DNA of 64,000 bases from Alteromonas sp. ASW11-130 (GTDB lineage: Bacteria > Pseudomonadota > Gammaproteobacteria > Enterobacterales > Alteromonadaceae). Every line of letters starts with the position of its first letter. Positions within the stretch are counted from its first letter, which is position 1. Positions 1 to 9,298 of the stretch are shown piece by piece. Both the position numbers and the translations under genes were made by a program. The DNA lies in contig NZ_JAPFRE010000044.1 of NCBI RefSeq assembly GCF_026183735.1, positions 76,828-140,827 of the forward strand. Reading direction: 5' to 3'. Below the pieces are notes generated by a model that was not told the origin of the DNA, did not search any database, and saw only the letters and a program-made list of their open reading frames with translations.

Positions 1-2
1 CC

Positions 3-1274
3 TTTGTCATCTTATTAAGTCTTATTGTAGTTATATCTGGCTTGGGCTTTTATTATCTCCAATCCAATCTATACGTTCCGAAGTCAACCAGCGAAATTTT
101 AACTATCAAGGGAGGACACTTCTTCGATGGTACGGATAAACCGCAAAAAAATGAATTAATAGTAATTCGTGATGCAAGAATTCAATGTATTGGAAGTCAC
201 TGTGAGGTTCCCCAAAACTCACTATTAATCGATGCCACTGGCAAGGCCATACTTCCCGGGCTGATCGATTTGCATATACATTTTTCAGCTCCTTCTTATG
301 AAAGTGCTGATTATAGCTTCCCTAGAATGTTATTAGATCATATGAAAAACAGACCTGAAGTAAGGCAAAACTTTCATCGATTTGGTATCACTTCTGCTCG
401 CTCAGTGGGCGACCCAACAAATGAATCTATCGCGCTACGAGATAAGTTGGAAAATAGTGAGCTGGACGGCCCAAGATTATTTACCGCGGGCCCCGTGTTT
501 ACAGCACCTGGCGGTCATCCGGCAGGAACCATATTTAAAGGAAATACATGGCTTATCGAGAACGGAAGTATACAAGTGGACGACCCTGCTGTTGCTCGTG
601 AAGCCGTTATTTCCCTTGTTAGACAAAAGATAGACGGTGTTAAAATTGTCTACGACAATGGTTCTAAGAAAAACCCAATCCCGCGATTAAAATATGATGT
701 TATGGAGGCGATAGCGAATGAAGCGCATAAGCATGGCTTGTGGGTAGCTGTCCATACCGGCTCAGTTAACGAAGTGAGAGATGCAGTAAGAGCTGGAGCG
801 AATACAATTGAGCATGGCGTTAAAGGCGATCAGCATCTGGACGACGATACGCTAACAATGATGTTGAAATACGGGGTTACATATGTGCCAACTTTGCGTA
901 TTGCGCGAGTCCACTATGGCAGATTAGATTCACCTCAAATGAAAATGCATATGCTAAATACAAAGCTCGTGAGTGATTTTGGGATACCCGTTGCAGCAGG
1001 CTCTGATACGCAGGGGAATGACCTGAAATTTGGAAAATCACTTCATGAAGAGATGGAACTTCTTGTTCTTTCCGGGCTTTCCCCTACAAATGCATTGAAC
1101 GCGGCAACGAGCTTTCCATCTAAGGCTTTAGGGAAGCGTGCAGAATTAGGAGGGATAAAGGAAGGGTATTTGAGTGACTTAGTCATTACGGAAGGGAAAC
1201 CGTGGGAAAGTATAAATGATATTAAGCGTATCGTTTATGTAATTCAAAATGGTCGCATCGTTTTTGATGGGTGA
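3..1274 (+). CDS. Amidohydrolase-family metal-dependent hydrolase (5' partial)
   Basis: The reading frame is open to the left edge, so the true start lies outside the window. The first visible codons encode a hydrophobic stretch (FVILLSLIVVISGLGFYYL), which reads as a signal anchor or signal peptide and implies an envelope or exported enzyme. Counting from the TTG at 42, the metal motif HIH is at about residues 78-80 (LPGLIDLHIHF), a candidate carbamylated Lys at about 201 (DGVKIVYDN), metal His at about 238 (VAVHTG) and 258 (IEHGV), and a catalytic Asp in AGSDTQGN. This is the full ligand set of the imidazolonepropionase/prolidase-like amidohydrolases. The C-terminus returns to the small beta domain (DLVITEGKPW, VIQNGRIVF). 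Substrate cannot be told from sequence. Confidence 0.88.
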   Translation, partial: FVILLSLIVVISGLGFYYLQSNLYVPKSTSEILTIKGGHFFDGTDKPQKNELIVIRDARIQCIGSHCEVPQNSLLIDATGKAILPGLIDLHIHFSAPSYESADYSFPRMLLDHMKNRPEVRQNFHRFGITSARSVGDPTNESIALRDKLENSELDGPRLFTAGPVFTAPGGHPAGTIFKGNTWLIENGSIQVDDPAVAREAVISLVRQKIDGVKIVYDNGSKKNPIPRLKYDVMEAIANEAHKHGLWVAVHTGSVNEVRDAVRAGANTIEHGVKGDQHLDDDTLTMMLKYGVTYVPTLRIARVHYGRLDSPQMKMHMLNTKLVSDFGIPVAAGSDTQGNDLKFGKSLHEEMELLVLSGLSPTNALNAATSFPSKALGKRAELGGIKEGYLSDLVITEGKPWESINDIKRIVYVIQNGRIVFDG

Positions 1275-1411
1275 AAACATAGATAATTATCTACGTAAAT
1301 CGCCCGATAAAAGCCATGCTCTCCTCTTCGGATTGCGAATAACAAAGCCAATAAATCGATCCGAACCATGGGCTTTTCCCGTTAAAAATATAATTGGTAA
1401 AATTATTGGAT

Positions 1412-1999
1412 ATGTCTATGCGCTTACTTAAGTCTCTATTGCCTATCATCCGCTTGTTTGTAGCTACTGTGGTGGTAGGTGGACTTACTTTTGGATGTGC
1501 ATCAAATACACCACACATTAACATGCAGGAAGAGCACGACTTCACTACTATTAATACCTATTACATACAGCCCCCGCTCAATTCCAGCAACGCCACTATT
1601 GAACGTCATGTGAGCTCCACAATTGACACTATTCTCAGAAGTAAAGGATTAGCCGCTGCTAATCAAGAGGAGGCCGATATAATAGTTGGCTTTTTTCCTA
1701 CCTCCGCCACCAAGGAGAATGACCAGTCAATAAGCTTTGGGTTAGGTACGGGTGTCTTTGGTCGTTCGAGTGCTATATCACTCGGAAGCGTTTTCAGCGT
1801 TCCTGTAGGAGAACAAGTGTCGCTTTATCAAAATCTTCAGATTGATATAGCGCAAGATGGCACCTATATTTACAGTGCGGCGGGAAATGCAGAACTAGAG
1901 TACAAAGACAGTGTCAGTATTCAAAATAAACTGACAAACCTTGTTCATGAACTGTTGGAAGCTTATCCTGCAAAAAGCGAGGACGCTATGGAACCATAG
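1412..1999 (+). CDS. DUF4136-like outer-membrane lipoprotein
   Basis: A 195-residue lipoprotein. The N-terminus has Arg/Lys followed by a hydrophobic run and a lipobox LTFGC (Cys29 from this start). An in-frame TTG lies 18 bases upstream, but ATG 1412 (or ATG 1418) gives a normal signal length. The mature part has the DUF4136 pattern: an N-terminal strand with FTTINTYYI, a helix ending in SKGLAA, ADIIVGFF, a Gly/Ser-rich loop, then the strand pair LQIDIAQDGTYIYSAAGNAEL and a C-terminal helix with LLEAYPAK. Members are small periplasmic-facing lipoproteins of unknown function. It stands alone, with no obvious operon partner. Confidence 0.75.
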   Translation: MSMRLLKSLLPIIRLFVATVVVGGLTFGCASNTPHINMQEEHDFTTINTYYIQPPLNSSNATIERHVSSTIDTILRSKGLAAANQEEADIIVGFFPTSATKENDQSISFGLGTGVFGRSSAISLGSVFSVPVGEQVSLYQNLQIDIAQDGTYIYSAAGNAELEYKDSVSIQNKLTNLVHELLEAYPAKSEDAMEP

Positions 2000-2074
2000 T
2001 AAGTAAATGGGGTTGTAAATCGCATTTTAATCCCCACCGAATCTTCCTGCAGCAAATTTGAAAAAGGCTTACTT

Positions 2075-2602
2075 ATGACTCGTCATTTTGAACAGGCAGA
2101 AGGGTTGTACGAGAAGAAAGACCCGGCCACCAACGGATTCGTATTTAACCAAACTATGTTACGCATCGCTGATCCGGTACGCTCGTTAGATTTTTACACC
2201 CGTATAATGGGAATGACATTACTGAAAAAACTCGATTTCCCCGAAATGAAATTTAGTCTTTATTTTTTAACGACCGGCGAAGACTTTTCGGAAATTAGTG
2301 AAAATGAAGATGTACGCACCACCCAAACTTTTGGTCGACCTGCCATGCTGGAACTAACCCATAACTGGGACGATACGGCACAGAACACGCAATATCATAA
2401 CGGTAATAGTGAGCCTCGGGGATTTGGGCACATCGGCTTTCATGTACCAGATCTTGAAGGTGCGTGTCAGCGGTTTGAAGAGTTAGGTGTCGTATTTCAA
2501 AAACGTTTGAACGATGGAAAAATGAATAACCTGGCGTTTATTAAAGACCCAGATGGCTACTGGATCGAAATTTTTGATGCTAAGCGTATTGCCGCTGGGT
2601 AA
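2075..2602 (+). CDS. gloA: Lactoylglutathione lyase (glyoxalase I), long Zn-type
   Basis: Converts the hemithioacetal of methylglyoxal and glutathione to S-lactoylglutathione in the cytoplasm. The 175-residue length and the N-terminal extension match the eukaryote/Pseudomonas GloA3-like long class (human-type, usually Zn-activated) rather than the 135-residue E. coli Ni enzyme. The four metal ligands expected for the family are visible: Gln26 (FNQTMLR), Glu93 (MLELTHNW), His119 (GFGHIGFHV) and Glu165 (YWIEIFD). The two betaalphabetabetabeta modules are at about 22-95 and 115-170. Fits with gshA elsewhere in the window supplying glutathione. Confidence 0.95.
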   Translation: MTRHFEQAEGLYEKKDPATNGFVFNQTMLRIADPVRSLDFYTRIMGMTLLKKLDFPEMKFSLYFLTTGEDFSEISENEDVRTTQTFGRPAMLELTHNWDDTAQNTQYHNGNSEPRGFGHIGFHVPDLEGACQRFEELGVVFQKRLNDGKMNNLAFIKDPDGYWIEIFDAKRIAAG

Positions 2603-2623
2603 TTTTTATCAACTCAGGTTGCA

Positions 2624-2668
2624 ATCTTCACGACCGTCCTGTACCACGCGTCAGACGGAAGTGAAGAT
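2624..2668. repeat. Bipartite hairpin downstream of gloA
   Basis: An 8-bp arm ATCTTCAC (2624-2631) pairs with GTGAAGAT (2661-2668). After a 2x2 internal loop (GA/AA), CCGTC (2634-2638) pairs with GACGG (2654-2658), leaving a 15-nt loop. There is no T run, so it is not a classical terminator. The tandem G-A/A-A internal loop is reminiscent of structured RNA or REP-like repeats. The remaining intergenic bases to 2907 show no gene that I can support. Confidence 0.5.
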
Positions 2669-2907
2669 GCCTGCTATCCATTTGATGCTATCGATATGTA
2701 CTGGTGTTGACTGATGTATAAATAAACACGTCCACCGATTCGCGACCTTGCGTGAGCAGTCCAGAGAAAGAGAAATATCGCCAATCAAAATACCATTGTA
2801 TAGCAGTATCCAACTTTTTTACTGGCGGACGCGGCTTTTCTAGTTTTTAGTGCTTTCCAATTTAATTCGATTTGGCGCGGCCGAACTGCTCCACTTAAAT
2901 AGCAATG

Positions 2908-3894
2908 TTAAACACTAATGACCACCTTGCCCATCGCTTTTCCGCTGGATAACCGCGCATGCGCTTCTCCAGCCTGTTCTAAAGTAAATGATCGGTCATC
3001 CAACACTGGCGTTAAGTGGCCCGCTTCAATAATGTTGGTTAAGTGCTTTAATATTTCACCATGCTCTTTACGTTTAATGTTATGTAACATGGGGATAAGC
3101 ATAAACACAACGTGTAAAGACAAGCCTTTAAAATGCGCAGTAGAGAGGTCTAATTTCACCATTGATACCGTTGATGCAACCTGCCCGTTTAAAGCTGCAG
3201 CTGCAAAAGATTTTGTCATATTTTCACCGCCTACAGAATCGAATACGATATCAAACCCCTTTCCACCAGTGTACCTGGCCACATAGTCTTCTACTTTTTC
3301 AGTTTTATAGTTGATGGCCGTAGCGCCTAACTTATCGATTAGGGCAAGTTGCTTTTCACCCCCGCCGGTAGAAAAAACTGTTCCACCAAAGTGTTTTGCT
3401 AGTTGAAGGGTTATATGCCCTACCCCACCGGAACCTCCATGTACTAAGACGCGCTTACCCTGTGAAATTCCTGCCCTCATCAATCCTTCGTAAGCGGTGA
3501 TACCGACTAAGGGTATGGCGGCTGCTTCTTCCATTGAAAGGTTGGTTGGTTTCTTTCCAATTAGATTAGCATCAGCAACAATGTATTCGGCTAACGTTCC
3601 GGGTAAATCGGCCAATCCACCTGCACAACCATAGACTTCGTCTCCTACCTGGTAACCGTTGACACCTTCCCCCACTTCTTCAACAACTCCTGCAAAGTCC
3701 ATCCCTAAAACTGCTGGAGCAGAAGGTGAAATTGGTAATTCAGCTCCCATCTGCCGAATCATGGTATCCACCGTATTCACACTTGTTGCTTTGATGTTGA
3801 CAAGCACGTGACCCACCTTGGCGCGAGGCTTTGCGATATTCTGAGGTTCGAAGACGTCTGGGCCACCAAAATCATTCACTACCATTGCTCTCAT
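2908..3894 (-). CDS. Zinc-independent medium-chain dehydrogenase/quinone oxidoreductase
   Basis: A 328-residue NADPH-dependent MDR-superfamily protein. The N-terminal GroES-like domain (about 1-125) contains LGMDFAGVVEEVG; the Rossmann domain carries the nucleotide-binding loop GGSGGVGHITLQLAK at about 150-165. The catalytic and structural zinc Cys clusters of classical alcohol dehydrogenases are absent, which places it with the quinone oxidoreductase/crotonyl reductase-like branch. It is divergent from the LysR gene at 4007, 112 bp away, the usual layout of a LysR regulator and its target. Real substrate unknown. Confidence 0.88.
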   Translation of the reverse strand: MRAMVVNDFGGPDVFEPQNIAKPRAKVGHVLVNIKATSVNTVDTMIRQMGAELPISPSAPAVLGMDFAGVVEEVGEGVNGYQVGDEVYGCAGGLADLPGTLAEYIVADANLIGKKPTNLSMEEAAAIPLVGITAYEGLMRAGISQGKRVLVHGGSGGVGHITLQLAKHFGGTVFSTGGGEKQLALIDKLGATAINYKTEKVEDYVARYTGGKGFDIVFDSVGGENMTKSFAAAALNGQVASTVSMVKLDLSTAHFKGLSLHVVFMLIPMLHNIKRKEHGEILKHLTNIIEAGHLTPVLDDRSFTLEQAGEAHARLSSGKAMGKVVISV

Positions 3895-4006
3895 TTCACT
3901 TTCTCCAGTCTGATGGTTCGATAGTTGTGAGCTAATGAGTATAGAAGATGCATATATCTTTGATAATTGCTATAAATAATGAATTACTTTCAATATTTTT
4001 TTTATA

Positions 4007-4924
4007 ATGAACATCGAACATTTACGACTTTTTTTGCGTATAGCTGCACTGCACAATATAAGCCAGGCAGGTGCAGAAATGGGTTTATCACCTGCGCTTG
4101 CCAGCGCGCATATCAATAAATTAGAAGAAAATTTGGGCGTAAGACTTATCCATCGCACCACGCGAAAAGTTTCCCTGACCGAAGAGGGACAGGTTTTTTT
4201 ACTTCACGCAGAAGACGTATTAGCAAGTGTTGAAGCGGCGAAGGCATCTATCGGAGCAGGGAATACTTCCCCAACAGGTACACTACGCGTTGCTGCCCCA
4301 GCTTCTTTTGGCCGTATGCACCTGTTACCCGGATTAGTGGAGTTTATGCAGCAGTATCCGAATCTAAAAGTAGATTTAAAATTGTCAGACTCAATAGTGG
4401 ATTTAGTTGAAGGCGGCTTTGATGTGGCAATTCGTAATGCTGAGCTGAAAGACAGCAGTTTAATTGCCAGAAAGTTAACCCATGACAATCGAATTGTGTG
4501 TGCATCTCCTGATTATATATCGTTAAACGGTGCACCTGAAAAACCGATTGATTTAAAAAAGCATAATTGCATAACGCTTCTTAATCTGGATAACTGGGTA
4601 TTTTCTAAAGGGTCCGATATTTTCAATATAAAAGTATCCGGAAGCTTTCGAACGGATAACGGTGAAGCAATTAGAGATGCATGTAGTCAAGGGTTGGGCG
4701 TAACCATAAATTCCACCTGGAGTTGCTATCAGCAGCTTGTAAGTGGGCAACTACAGCAACTTTTGAGTGATTATTCGCTAGCATCGCAAACAGCCATTTG
4801 GGCGGTATATCCAAGCTCTCGACAGTTGGCTCCGAAGGTCAGATGCTTTATTGATTTTTTCACAAAATATTTTGAGGGTACACCCTATTGGGATCGTGCG
4901 CTTGCTAATCACACAGTCAATTAA
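4007..4924 (+). CDS. LysR-family transcriptional regulator
   Basis: A 305-residue LysR protein. The N-terminal winged HTH occupies about residues 1-60 (LRLFLRIAALHNISQAGAEMG, then LEENLGVRLIHRTTRKVSLTEEG). The effector-binding periplasmic-binding-like domain spans about 90-295, with TGTLRVAAPASFGR and the LSDSIVDLVEGGFDVAIR segment typical of the CrgA/DmlR-like branch. Divergent from the MDR gene at 2908, which is its probable target; the 112-bp shared intergenic region should hold the operator. I could not pick a unique LysR box by eye. Confidence 0.93.
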   Translation: MNIEHLRLFLRIAALHNISQAGAEMGLSPALASAHINKLEENLGVRLIHRTTRKVSLTEEGQVFLLHAEDVLASVEAAKASIGAGNTSPTGTLRVAAPASFGRMHLLPGLVEFMQQYPNLKVDLKLSDSIVDLVEGGFDVAIRNAELKDSSLIARKLTHDNRIVCASPDYISLNGAPEKPIDLKKHNCITLLNLDNWVFSKGSDIFNIKVSGSFRTDNGEAIRDACSQGLGVTINSTWSCYQQLVSGQLQQLLSDYSLASQTAIWAVYPSSRQLAPKVRCFIDFFTKYFEGTPYWDRALANHTVN

Positions 4925-5018
4925 GATACACCACCACAATTGTCATAATCCCGCCGTTAGTACCGTGTAAGATTAACTAACTATTGTTAACATACGCTAT
5001 TTAAGGGAGAAAGAACCA

Positions 5019-5999
5019 GTGCGCGTGAAAATAATAAATATAATTCTCATTGCGGTGCTAATGTCATTTAACTGTTTGGCATTTGATATAATCGCTCATC
5101 GAGGTGCGTCCGGATACCTCCCCGAGCACACCCTTGAAGCCACGACCCTCGCCCATACTCAACATCCATCTTATATCGAACAAGATGTAGTGCTAACCAA
5201 GGACGATATTCCTATCGTTTTACATGATATTTATTTAGATAACGTTACCAATGTGGCACAAAAGTTCCCTGAGCGGGCGCGAGCTGATAATCGATACTAT
5301 GTTATTGATTTCACCTTAAAGGAAATCAGATCGCTTAGCGTTCACGAAAGAAAAAATGCTCACGGTAAGCAAGTTTTTCCTGATCGTTATCAGGGTTCAC
5401 ATGCCCACTTTACTGTTGCTACGCTTGCGGAACATCTTGAACTCATCGCTCAGCTAAATCATCAAACTCAACGCTCTATAGGTATTTACCCGGAAATAAA
5501 AGCGCCAGCATGGCACCGTCAACAGGGTAAAGATATCAGTGCCATCACTCTTAGCGTATTAAATGATTTTGGGTATCTGAACAACGCTAGCGCTATTATT
5601 TTACAGTGTTTTGACTTTAATGAAATCAAGCGAATACGCGAAGAACTAGGTTTTGAAGGGAAGCTTGTGCAACTTATTGGAGCGCAAAATTTAGCGATAC
5701 TTGGCTCTGCTCAATCCATAAAAAGTCTCGCAGAAATAGCTGATGGGGTGGGTCCATCCTTCTATCAATTATTAGATAAAGACGCGTTATCCCAAGGCAA
5801 TATAAAACCCCAAGACTGGATTATACAGGCAAAGCGAAATGGGCTATTGATTCATCCCTACACGCTGCGGGCCGATCAACTCCCTTCAGGAATGTCATTA
5901 GAACAAGTGACTACTATACTCTCAAAATTACAGGTCGACGGCGTATTTACCGACCATGTCCCGTTGGTGAAAGCAGCATTGGAATCTACGGCAAAATGA
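5019..5999 (+). CDS. glpQ: Glycerophosphodiester phosphodiesterase, periplasmic
   Basis: Hydrolyses deacylated phospholipid glycerophosphodiesters to glycerol-3-phosphate and an alcohol. A GTG start at 5019 is preferred because AGGGAG lies 9 bases upstream; it opens a signal peptide ending around NCLAF. Family landmarks: AHRGASGYLPEHTLEA (catalytic His and Arg plus Glu of the TIM-barrel entry), EQDVVLTKDDIPIVLHD with the second catalytic His, and PEIKAP. At 326 residues with a signal peptide it fits the periplasmic GlpQ type rather than the short cytoplasmic UgpQ. No transporter gene adjoins it. Confidence 0.92.
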   Translation: MRVKIINIILIAVLMSFNCLAFDIIAHRGASGYLPEHTLEATTLAHTQHPSYIEQDVVLTKDDIPIVLHDIYLDNVTNVAQKFPERARADNRYYVIDFTLKEIRSLSVHERKNAHGKQVFPDRYQGSHAHFTVATLAEHLELIAQLNHQTQRSIGIYPEIKAPAWHRQQGKDISAITLSVLNDFGYLNNASAIILQCFDFNEIKRIREELGFEGKLVQLIGAQNLAILGSAQSIKSLAEIADGVGPSFYQLLDKDALSQGNIKPQDWIIQAKRNGLLIHPYTLRADQLPSGMSLEQVTTILSKLQVDGVFTDHVPLVKAALESTAK

Positions 6000-6046
6000 A
6001 ATAGGTAAATGCTCGCAAAATCGCCCTTTATTTTAATCCGTTTAAC

Positions 6047-6910
6047 TTAGGTTTTTGATAAGCGAACCACAACTCTTCTATTCAAGGCGCGAGAAGACGC
6101 ATTATCGTTGGGAGCAATGTGATGTTTCTCGCCATGACCTGTGATTTCGATTCGCTCCCCGTCTACTCCTAGAGCAGTGAGGTAGTTTCGCACTTCGTTT
6201 GCACGTCGAATCGAGAGCTGCTCGTTGGTCCAGCGCCCGCCATAGCTATCCGAATAGCCATCTAGCAATACCAACTCAAGATTGCTGTCTTCTTTGAGAT
6301 ATTCTCCAATCATACTCAGCCGACGTTGAGAATATTTCGTTAAATCGGTGCTATTTTTCTCATAGCTTAGCACGGTATAAGCAATATCTTCGAAGCTATA
6401 AGGCAACAAGTTTGAAACACACTGTACAAACTGACGATAAGCTGGAGTGAAATTGCTGGCATTCAACGACACAGCGACTTTGTCGAATTTGTTATACCAA
6501 TCTTTGTAATAAATTGTGGGCCAGTAGCCCTTTTCAAGTTCGCTTAACATGGTCCACGCGGCTTGTTCAGGCAAATCGCCCGAATACTGTTTACGCAGCT
6601 GCATATCAGAAATAACCTTTGGTGCCTGACCCGGCATCCACTTAGGAGGAACAGAATACACTGCTGCCACGTCGAATTTTTTGGGCAACAAATACATGTC
6701 CATTTCAAATTCCATGTTAAGTTGCTTAGATGCCATACTAGTGAAGAGCGCATCTCCGTAACCAGGAACGGTATGATTTAACGTACATTCAAGGCGGCTA
6801 GACGTTAGCATTAACCAACTGGAGTCTTCAACTGCCGCTGCATATTGGCGCATGGCGCTATGGCCTGCACTGCTTATTATCATAGTTAAAGCAAAAGCAA
6901 ATCGAATCAT
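6047..6910 (-). CDS. motY: Sodium-driven flagellar motor stator-ring protein MotY
   Basis: MotY forms the T ring with MotX around polar flagella that use Na+-driven PomAB stators. The 287-residue protein has a signal peptide ending at SAGHSA and a MotY N-terminal domain (about 20-150) with LECTLNHTVPGYG, PPKWMPGQAP and the WTMLSELEKGYWPT segment. The OmpA-like peptidoglycan-binding domain follows at about 165-285 (LDGYSDSYGG, LSIRRANEVRNYL, ITGHGEKH and the terminal NRRVVVRL). No other motility gene is in the window. The gene is followed toward 5999 by a convergent glpQ. Confidence 0.93.
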   Translation of the reverse strand: MIRFAFALTMIISSAGHSAMRQYAAAVEDSSWLMLTSSRLECTLNHTVPGYGDALFTSMASKQLNMEFEMDMYLLPKKFDVAAVYSVPPKWMPGQAPKVISDMQLRKQYSGDLPEQAAWTMLSELEKGYWPTIYYKDWYNKFDKVAVSLNASNFTPAYRQFVQCVSNLLPYSFEDIAYTVLSYEKNSTDLTKYSQRRLSMIGEYLKEDSNLELVLLDGYSDSYGGRWTNEQLSIRRANEVRNYLTALGVDGERIEITGHGEKHHIAPNDNASSRALNRRVVVRLSKT

Positions 6911-7088
6911 GAGAAAATTTTAGTACATCGTTCTGTTCTATTAATCATATCGTCTTTATTCACAAAAGCTTTAGATAAAATCAAGCTTGCTGGATACTCG
7001 CGCGTAGAACTGCGATAATCCGCGACTGAATTTACTATCACAATATGCCCAGCATAAATTACACCAACTTTGCGTTATAAAGGAGCAA

Positions 7089-7748
7089 ATGACTAAAATG
7101 AGTGTTAATCGCACGCCCTTGAACCAGCGATTTCGCGGATATTTTCCTGTCGTCATTGATGTGGAGACGGCTGGATTTAATGCCAGTACTGATGCTCTTT
7201 TAGAAATAGCCGCAGTAACGTTAAAAATGGATGATAAAGGTCTGTTATGCCCCGACGAGACCATACACTTTCATGTCGATCCATTCGAAGGCGCTAATAT
7301 AGAGCCTGCGGCCCTGGAATTCAATGGGATAGATCCCACTAACCCGTTACGCGGAGCCGTATCAGAAACGGAAGCAATGAAAGGTATTTGCAAAGGGGTT
7401 CGCAAACAACAAAAAGCCGCAGACTGCCAACGTTCTATTATTGTTGCCCACAATGCGAGTTTTGATCAGGGTTTTGTTAATGCGGCTATAGAACGCAGTG
7501 CCATTAAGCGAACGCCGTTTCACCCTTTCGTTTCTTTCGATACCACATCTTTAGCAGGGTTGACGCTTGGGCAAACAGTGTTGGTTAAAGCCTGCCGCGC
7601 GGCCAATATCAGCTTTGATGCCAGTGAAGCTCACAGCGCGTTATATGATGCTCAAAAAACAGCAGAACTTTTTTGTTATATGATTAACCGTTATCAGGCA
7701 CTTGGGGGCTGGCCGTTGCCACAAAATGAGGATGAAGAGGAAAAATGA
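7089..7748 (+). CDS. rnt: Ribonuclease T
   Basis: A 3'-5' exoribonuclease that trims tRNA, 5S and 23S rRNA ends. It is a DEDDh exonuclease: ExoI motif VIDVETAGF (Asp, Glu), Exo[10 protein letters not shown] (Asp) and ExoIII with the general-base His in [12 protein letters not shown]. At 219 residues it is close to the E. coli 215. AGGAG sits 4 bases before ATG 7089. The family's N-terminal [11 protein letters not shown] stretch is preserved. Confidence 0.97.
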   Translation: MTKMSVNRTPLNQRFRGYFPVVIDVETAGFNASTDALLEIAAVTLKMDDKGLLCPDETIHFHVDPFEGANIEPAALEFNGIDPTNPLRGAVSETEAMKGICKGVRKQQKAADCQRSIIVAHNASFDQGFVNAAIERSAIKRTPFHPFVSFDTTSLAGLTLGQTVLVKACRAANISFDASEAHSALYDAQKTAELFCYMINRYQALGGWPLPQNEDEEEK

Positions 7749-7778
7749 TTCAGGGTTAACTCAAAACCGCATTAATAT

Positions 7779-7803
7779 CCCCCACTAAGGGGCAGTTTTT
7801 TTT
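7779..7803 (+). terminator. Probable intrinsic terminator of rnt
   Basis: CCCC-ACTAA-GGGG (7780-7792) is followed, after three bases, by eight T (7796-7803). The stem is short, so the call is moderate. The remaining bases to 8048 contain no supportable gene. Confidence 0.5.
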
Positions 7804-8050
7804 CAGCTTTATCAGCCCAAAGCAGGTAAAGTGAAGTAGGGCTAAATCAAGTTTAACCTAAGTATTCTAAAAGTAGGAAAAGCCGGGCGTGCAGTGGGAA
7901 AAACCATTTACTCTCGGTCACATTGATTTGAACGGCCCTTTCATTACATCATCAATACGCTTTGGTTAGCGATACTTCTCTTTTTCAACGCAGATCTTAT
8001 ATTATTAAAAACTAATGTAAGGTGTATTCATGGATGGGATGGTAATGATA

Positions 8051-8080
8051 AAAAGCCTGTATCCATAGATACAGGCTTTT
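8051..8080. terminator. Bidirectional intrinsic terminator after the peroxiredoxin gene
   Basis: A perfect 13-bp stem AAAAGCCTGTATC / GATACAGGCTTTT (8051-8063 and 8068-8080) with a CATA loop and A/T runs on both sides. It lies 15 bases beyond the stop of the minus-strand peroxiredoxin. Confidence 0.88.
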
Positions 8081-8095
8081 TCAATAAAACTTAGC

Positions 8096-8701
8096 TTATA
8101 GCTTATCTGCTTCTTCAGACAAAAACTTCGCTACACCTTCTGGGTTAGCACTCATACCCGCTTTACCTTCCTGCCATCCCGCAGGACATACTTCGCCATG
8201 CTCTTCGTGGAAGTTAAGGGCATCTACCATACGTAGCATTTCGTCAATGTTGCGACCTAGTGGAAGATCGTTAACCACCTGGTGACGAACCATACCTTCG
8301 GCATCAATTAAGAAGGAACCACGGAAAGCAACGCCAGCTTCTGGGTGTTCTACATCGTATGCCTGACAAACTTCGTGCTTGACGTCTGCAACCATAGTGT
8401 ATTTAACTTCACCAATACCACCTTGATTGATGGGTGTTTTTCTCCACGCATTGTGAGTGAACTGAGAATCAATCGACACACCGATTACTTCGCAGCCACG
8501 CTTAGTGAATTCTTCATAACGCTTGTCAAAAGCAATAAGCTCAGATGGACAAACAAAAGTGAAGTCTAATGGGTAAAAGAAAATAACGGCTTTTTTACCT
8601 TTGATTGCTTCGCTTAGCGTAAACGAATCAACAATCTCACCATTGCCTAATACCGCTGCGGCAGTAAAGTCAGGGGCTGGACGCCCTACTAGTACGCTCA
8701 T
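8096..8701 (-). CDS. Typical 2-Cys peroxiredoxin (AhpC/TSA family)
   Basis: A thiol peroxidase that reduces H2O2 and organic peroxides. The 201-residue protein has the peroxidatic Cys51 in FYPLDFTFVCPSE and the resolving Cys172 in GEVCPAGWQ, plus the GVSIDSQFTHNAW and RGSFLIDAEG family motifs. This sequence type is the stand-alone 'peroxiredoxin C' common in Alteromonadales and Vibrionales, not the AhpF-linked AhpC; no ahpF is adjacent. The upstream 180 bp may hold an OxyR site, but I did not identify one. Confidence 0.93.
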   Translation of the reverse strand: MSVLVGRPAPDFTAAAVLGNGEIVDSFTLSEAIKGKKAVIFFYPLDFTFVCPSELIAFDKRYEEFTKRGCEVIGVSIDSQFTHNAWRKTPINQGGIGEVKYTMVADVKHEVCQAYDVEHPEAGVAFRGSFLIDAEGMVRHQVVNDLPLGRNIDEMLRMVDALNFHEEHGEVCPAGWQEGKAGMSANPEGVAKFLSEEADKL

Positions 8702-8888
8702 AATTCACTCCATTTAACTGTAAATGATTTGTTCAGAGTTGTTCACGAAACTGAGTTTGGCTTAATAACGGCCTGAGAACCGTCTACATTATCAGTTTCG
8801 TATGCGAATCTTTTAACTTTTAAAGACCCCGAAAGGTTACGCATTCATTATTGGTGCTGTTTTTAAAATAACAACCATTAATTGTTAT

Positions 8889-8999
8889 TTAGCTTTCCGT
8901 TTGCTCAATATTTCGTTCAGTATTGGCTTCTAATGTCTTTAAAAGTAAATCGTTGTTAATGGGTTTGGTTAAAAGGTCACTTCATTCCGGCGTGCCATA
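8889..8999 (-). pseudogene. C-terminal scrap of a response-regulator receiver domain
   Basis: Read on the minus strand, the segment encodes the end of a receiver domain: HAGM, then after removing one extra A the conserved DLLTKPINNDLLLKTLEA with the phospho-acceptor-sensing Lys-Pro, followed by TERNIEQTES and a stop at 8889-8891. The 5' part of the gene is missing and the fragment ends exactly where the attC-like site begins (8994). It is a frameshifted relic. Confidence 0.6.
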
Positions 9000-9095
9000 C
9001 AAGCAATTAAAGCGGGACTAAAAACGGTTGGCTCGCTTCACTTCATTCGCTATTTTTACCAACTATTTATTAGCACTTTAAATTGAGCGTTAGGC
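8994..9095 (+). mobile_element. Solo attC-like integron recombination site
   Basis: The right core GTTAGGC (9089-9095) in the context GAGCGTTAGGC fits the attC rule GTTRRRY. The outer arms CAATTAAAG (9004-9012) and CTTTAAATTG (9076-9085) are complementary with one bulge, followed inward by GTTGG/CCAAC. The spacing (102 bp) is typical of attC. The left core GCCATAC is degenerate. No second attC or integrase is nearby, so it looks like a stray or relic site lying upstream of the PEP-CTERM gene. Confidence 0.6.
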
Positions 9096-9235
9096 AATGA
9101 AGCGAGCGACACCAATCAACTGTAAAAATAAGCTTACACTTGATCATTCAGCTGCGTGTCAGTATTTTTTACAGCTTTTATGAGAGAAAGCGAGTAAAAA
9201 AGATAAAATTCAAAATAAACAGTGCGTTATAGTTT

Positions 9236-9251
9236 TGGCGCCTTTATTGCT
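9236..9251 (+). promoter_or_regulatory. Sigma-54 (-24/-12) promoter of the PEP-CTERM gene
   Basis: TGGCGCC-TTTA-TTGCT matches the RpoN consensus TGGCACG-N4-TTGCW with GG and GC in the exact 10-base spacing. The predicted transcript start is about 37 bases before ATG 9299. PEP-CTERM genes are known to be controlled in many species by the sigma-54 activator PrsR, so the site fits its context. Confidence 0.7.
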
Positions 9252-9298
9252 TTATCAACTTTTCCGTGGGAATTCTTACAATTATAGAGATGTAGAAA

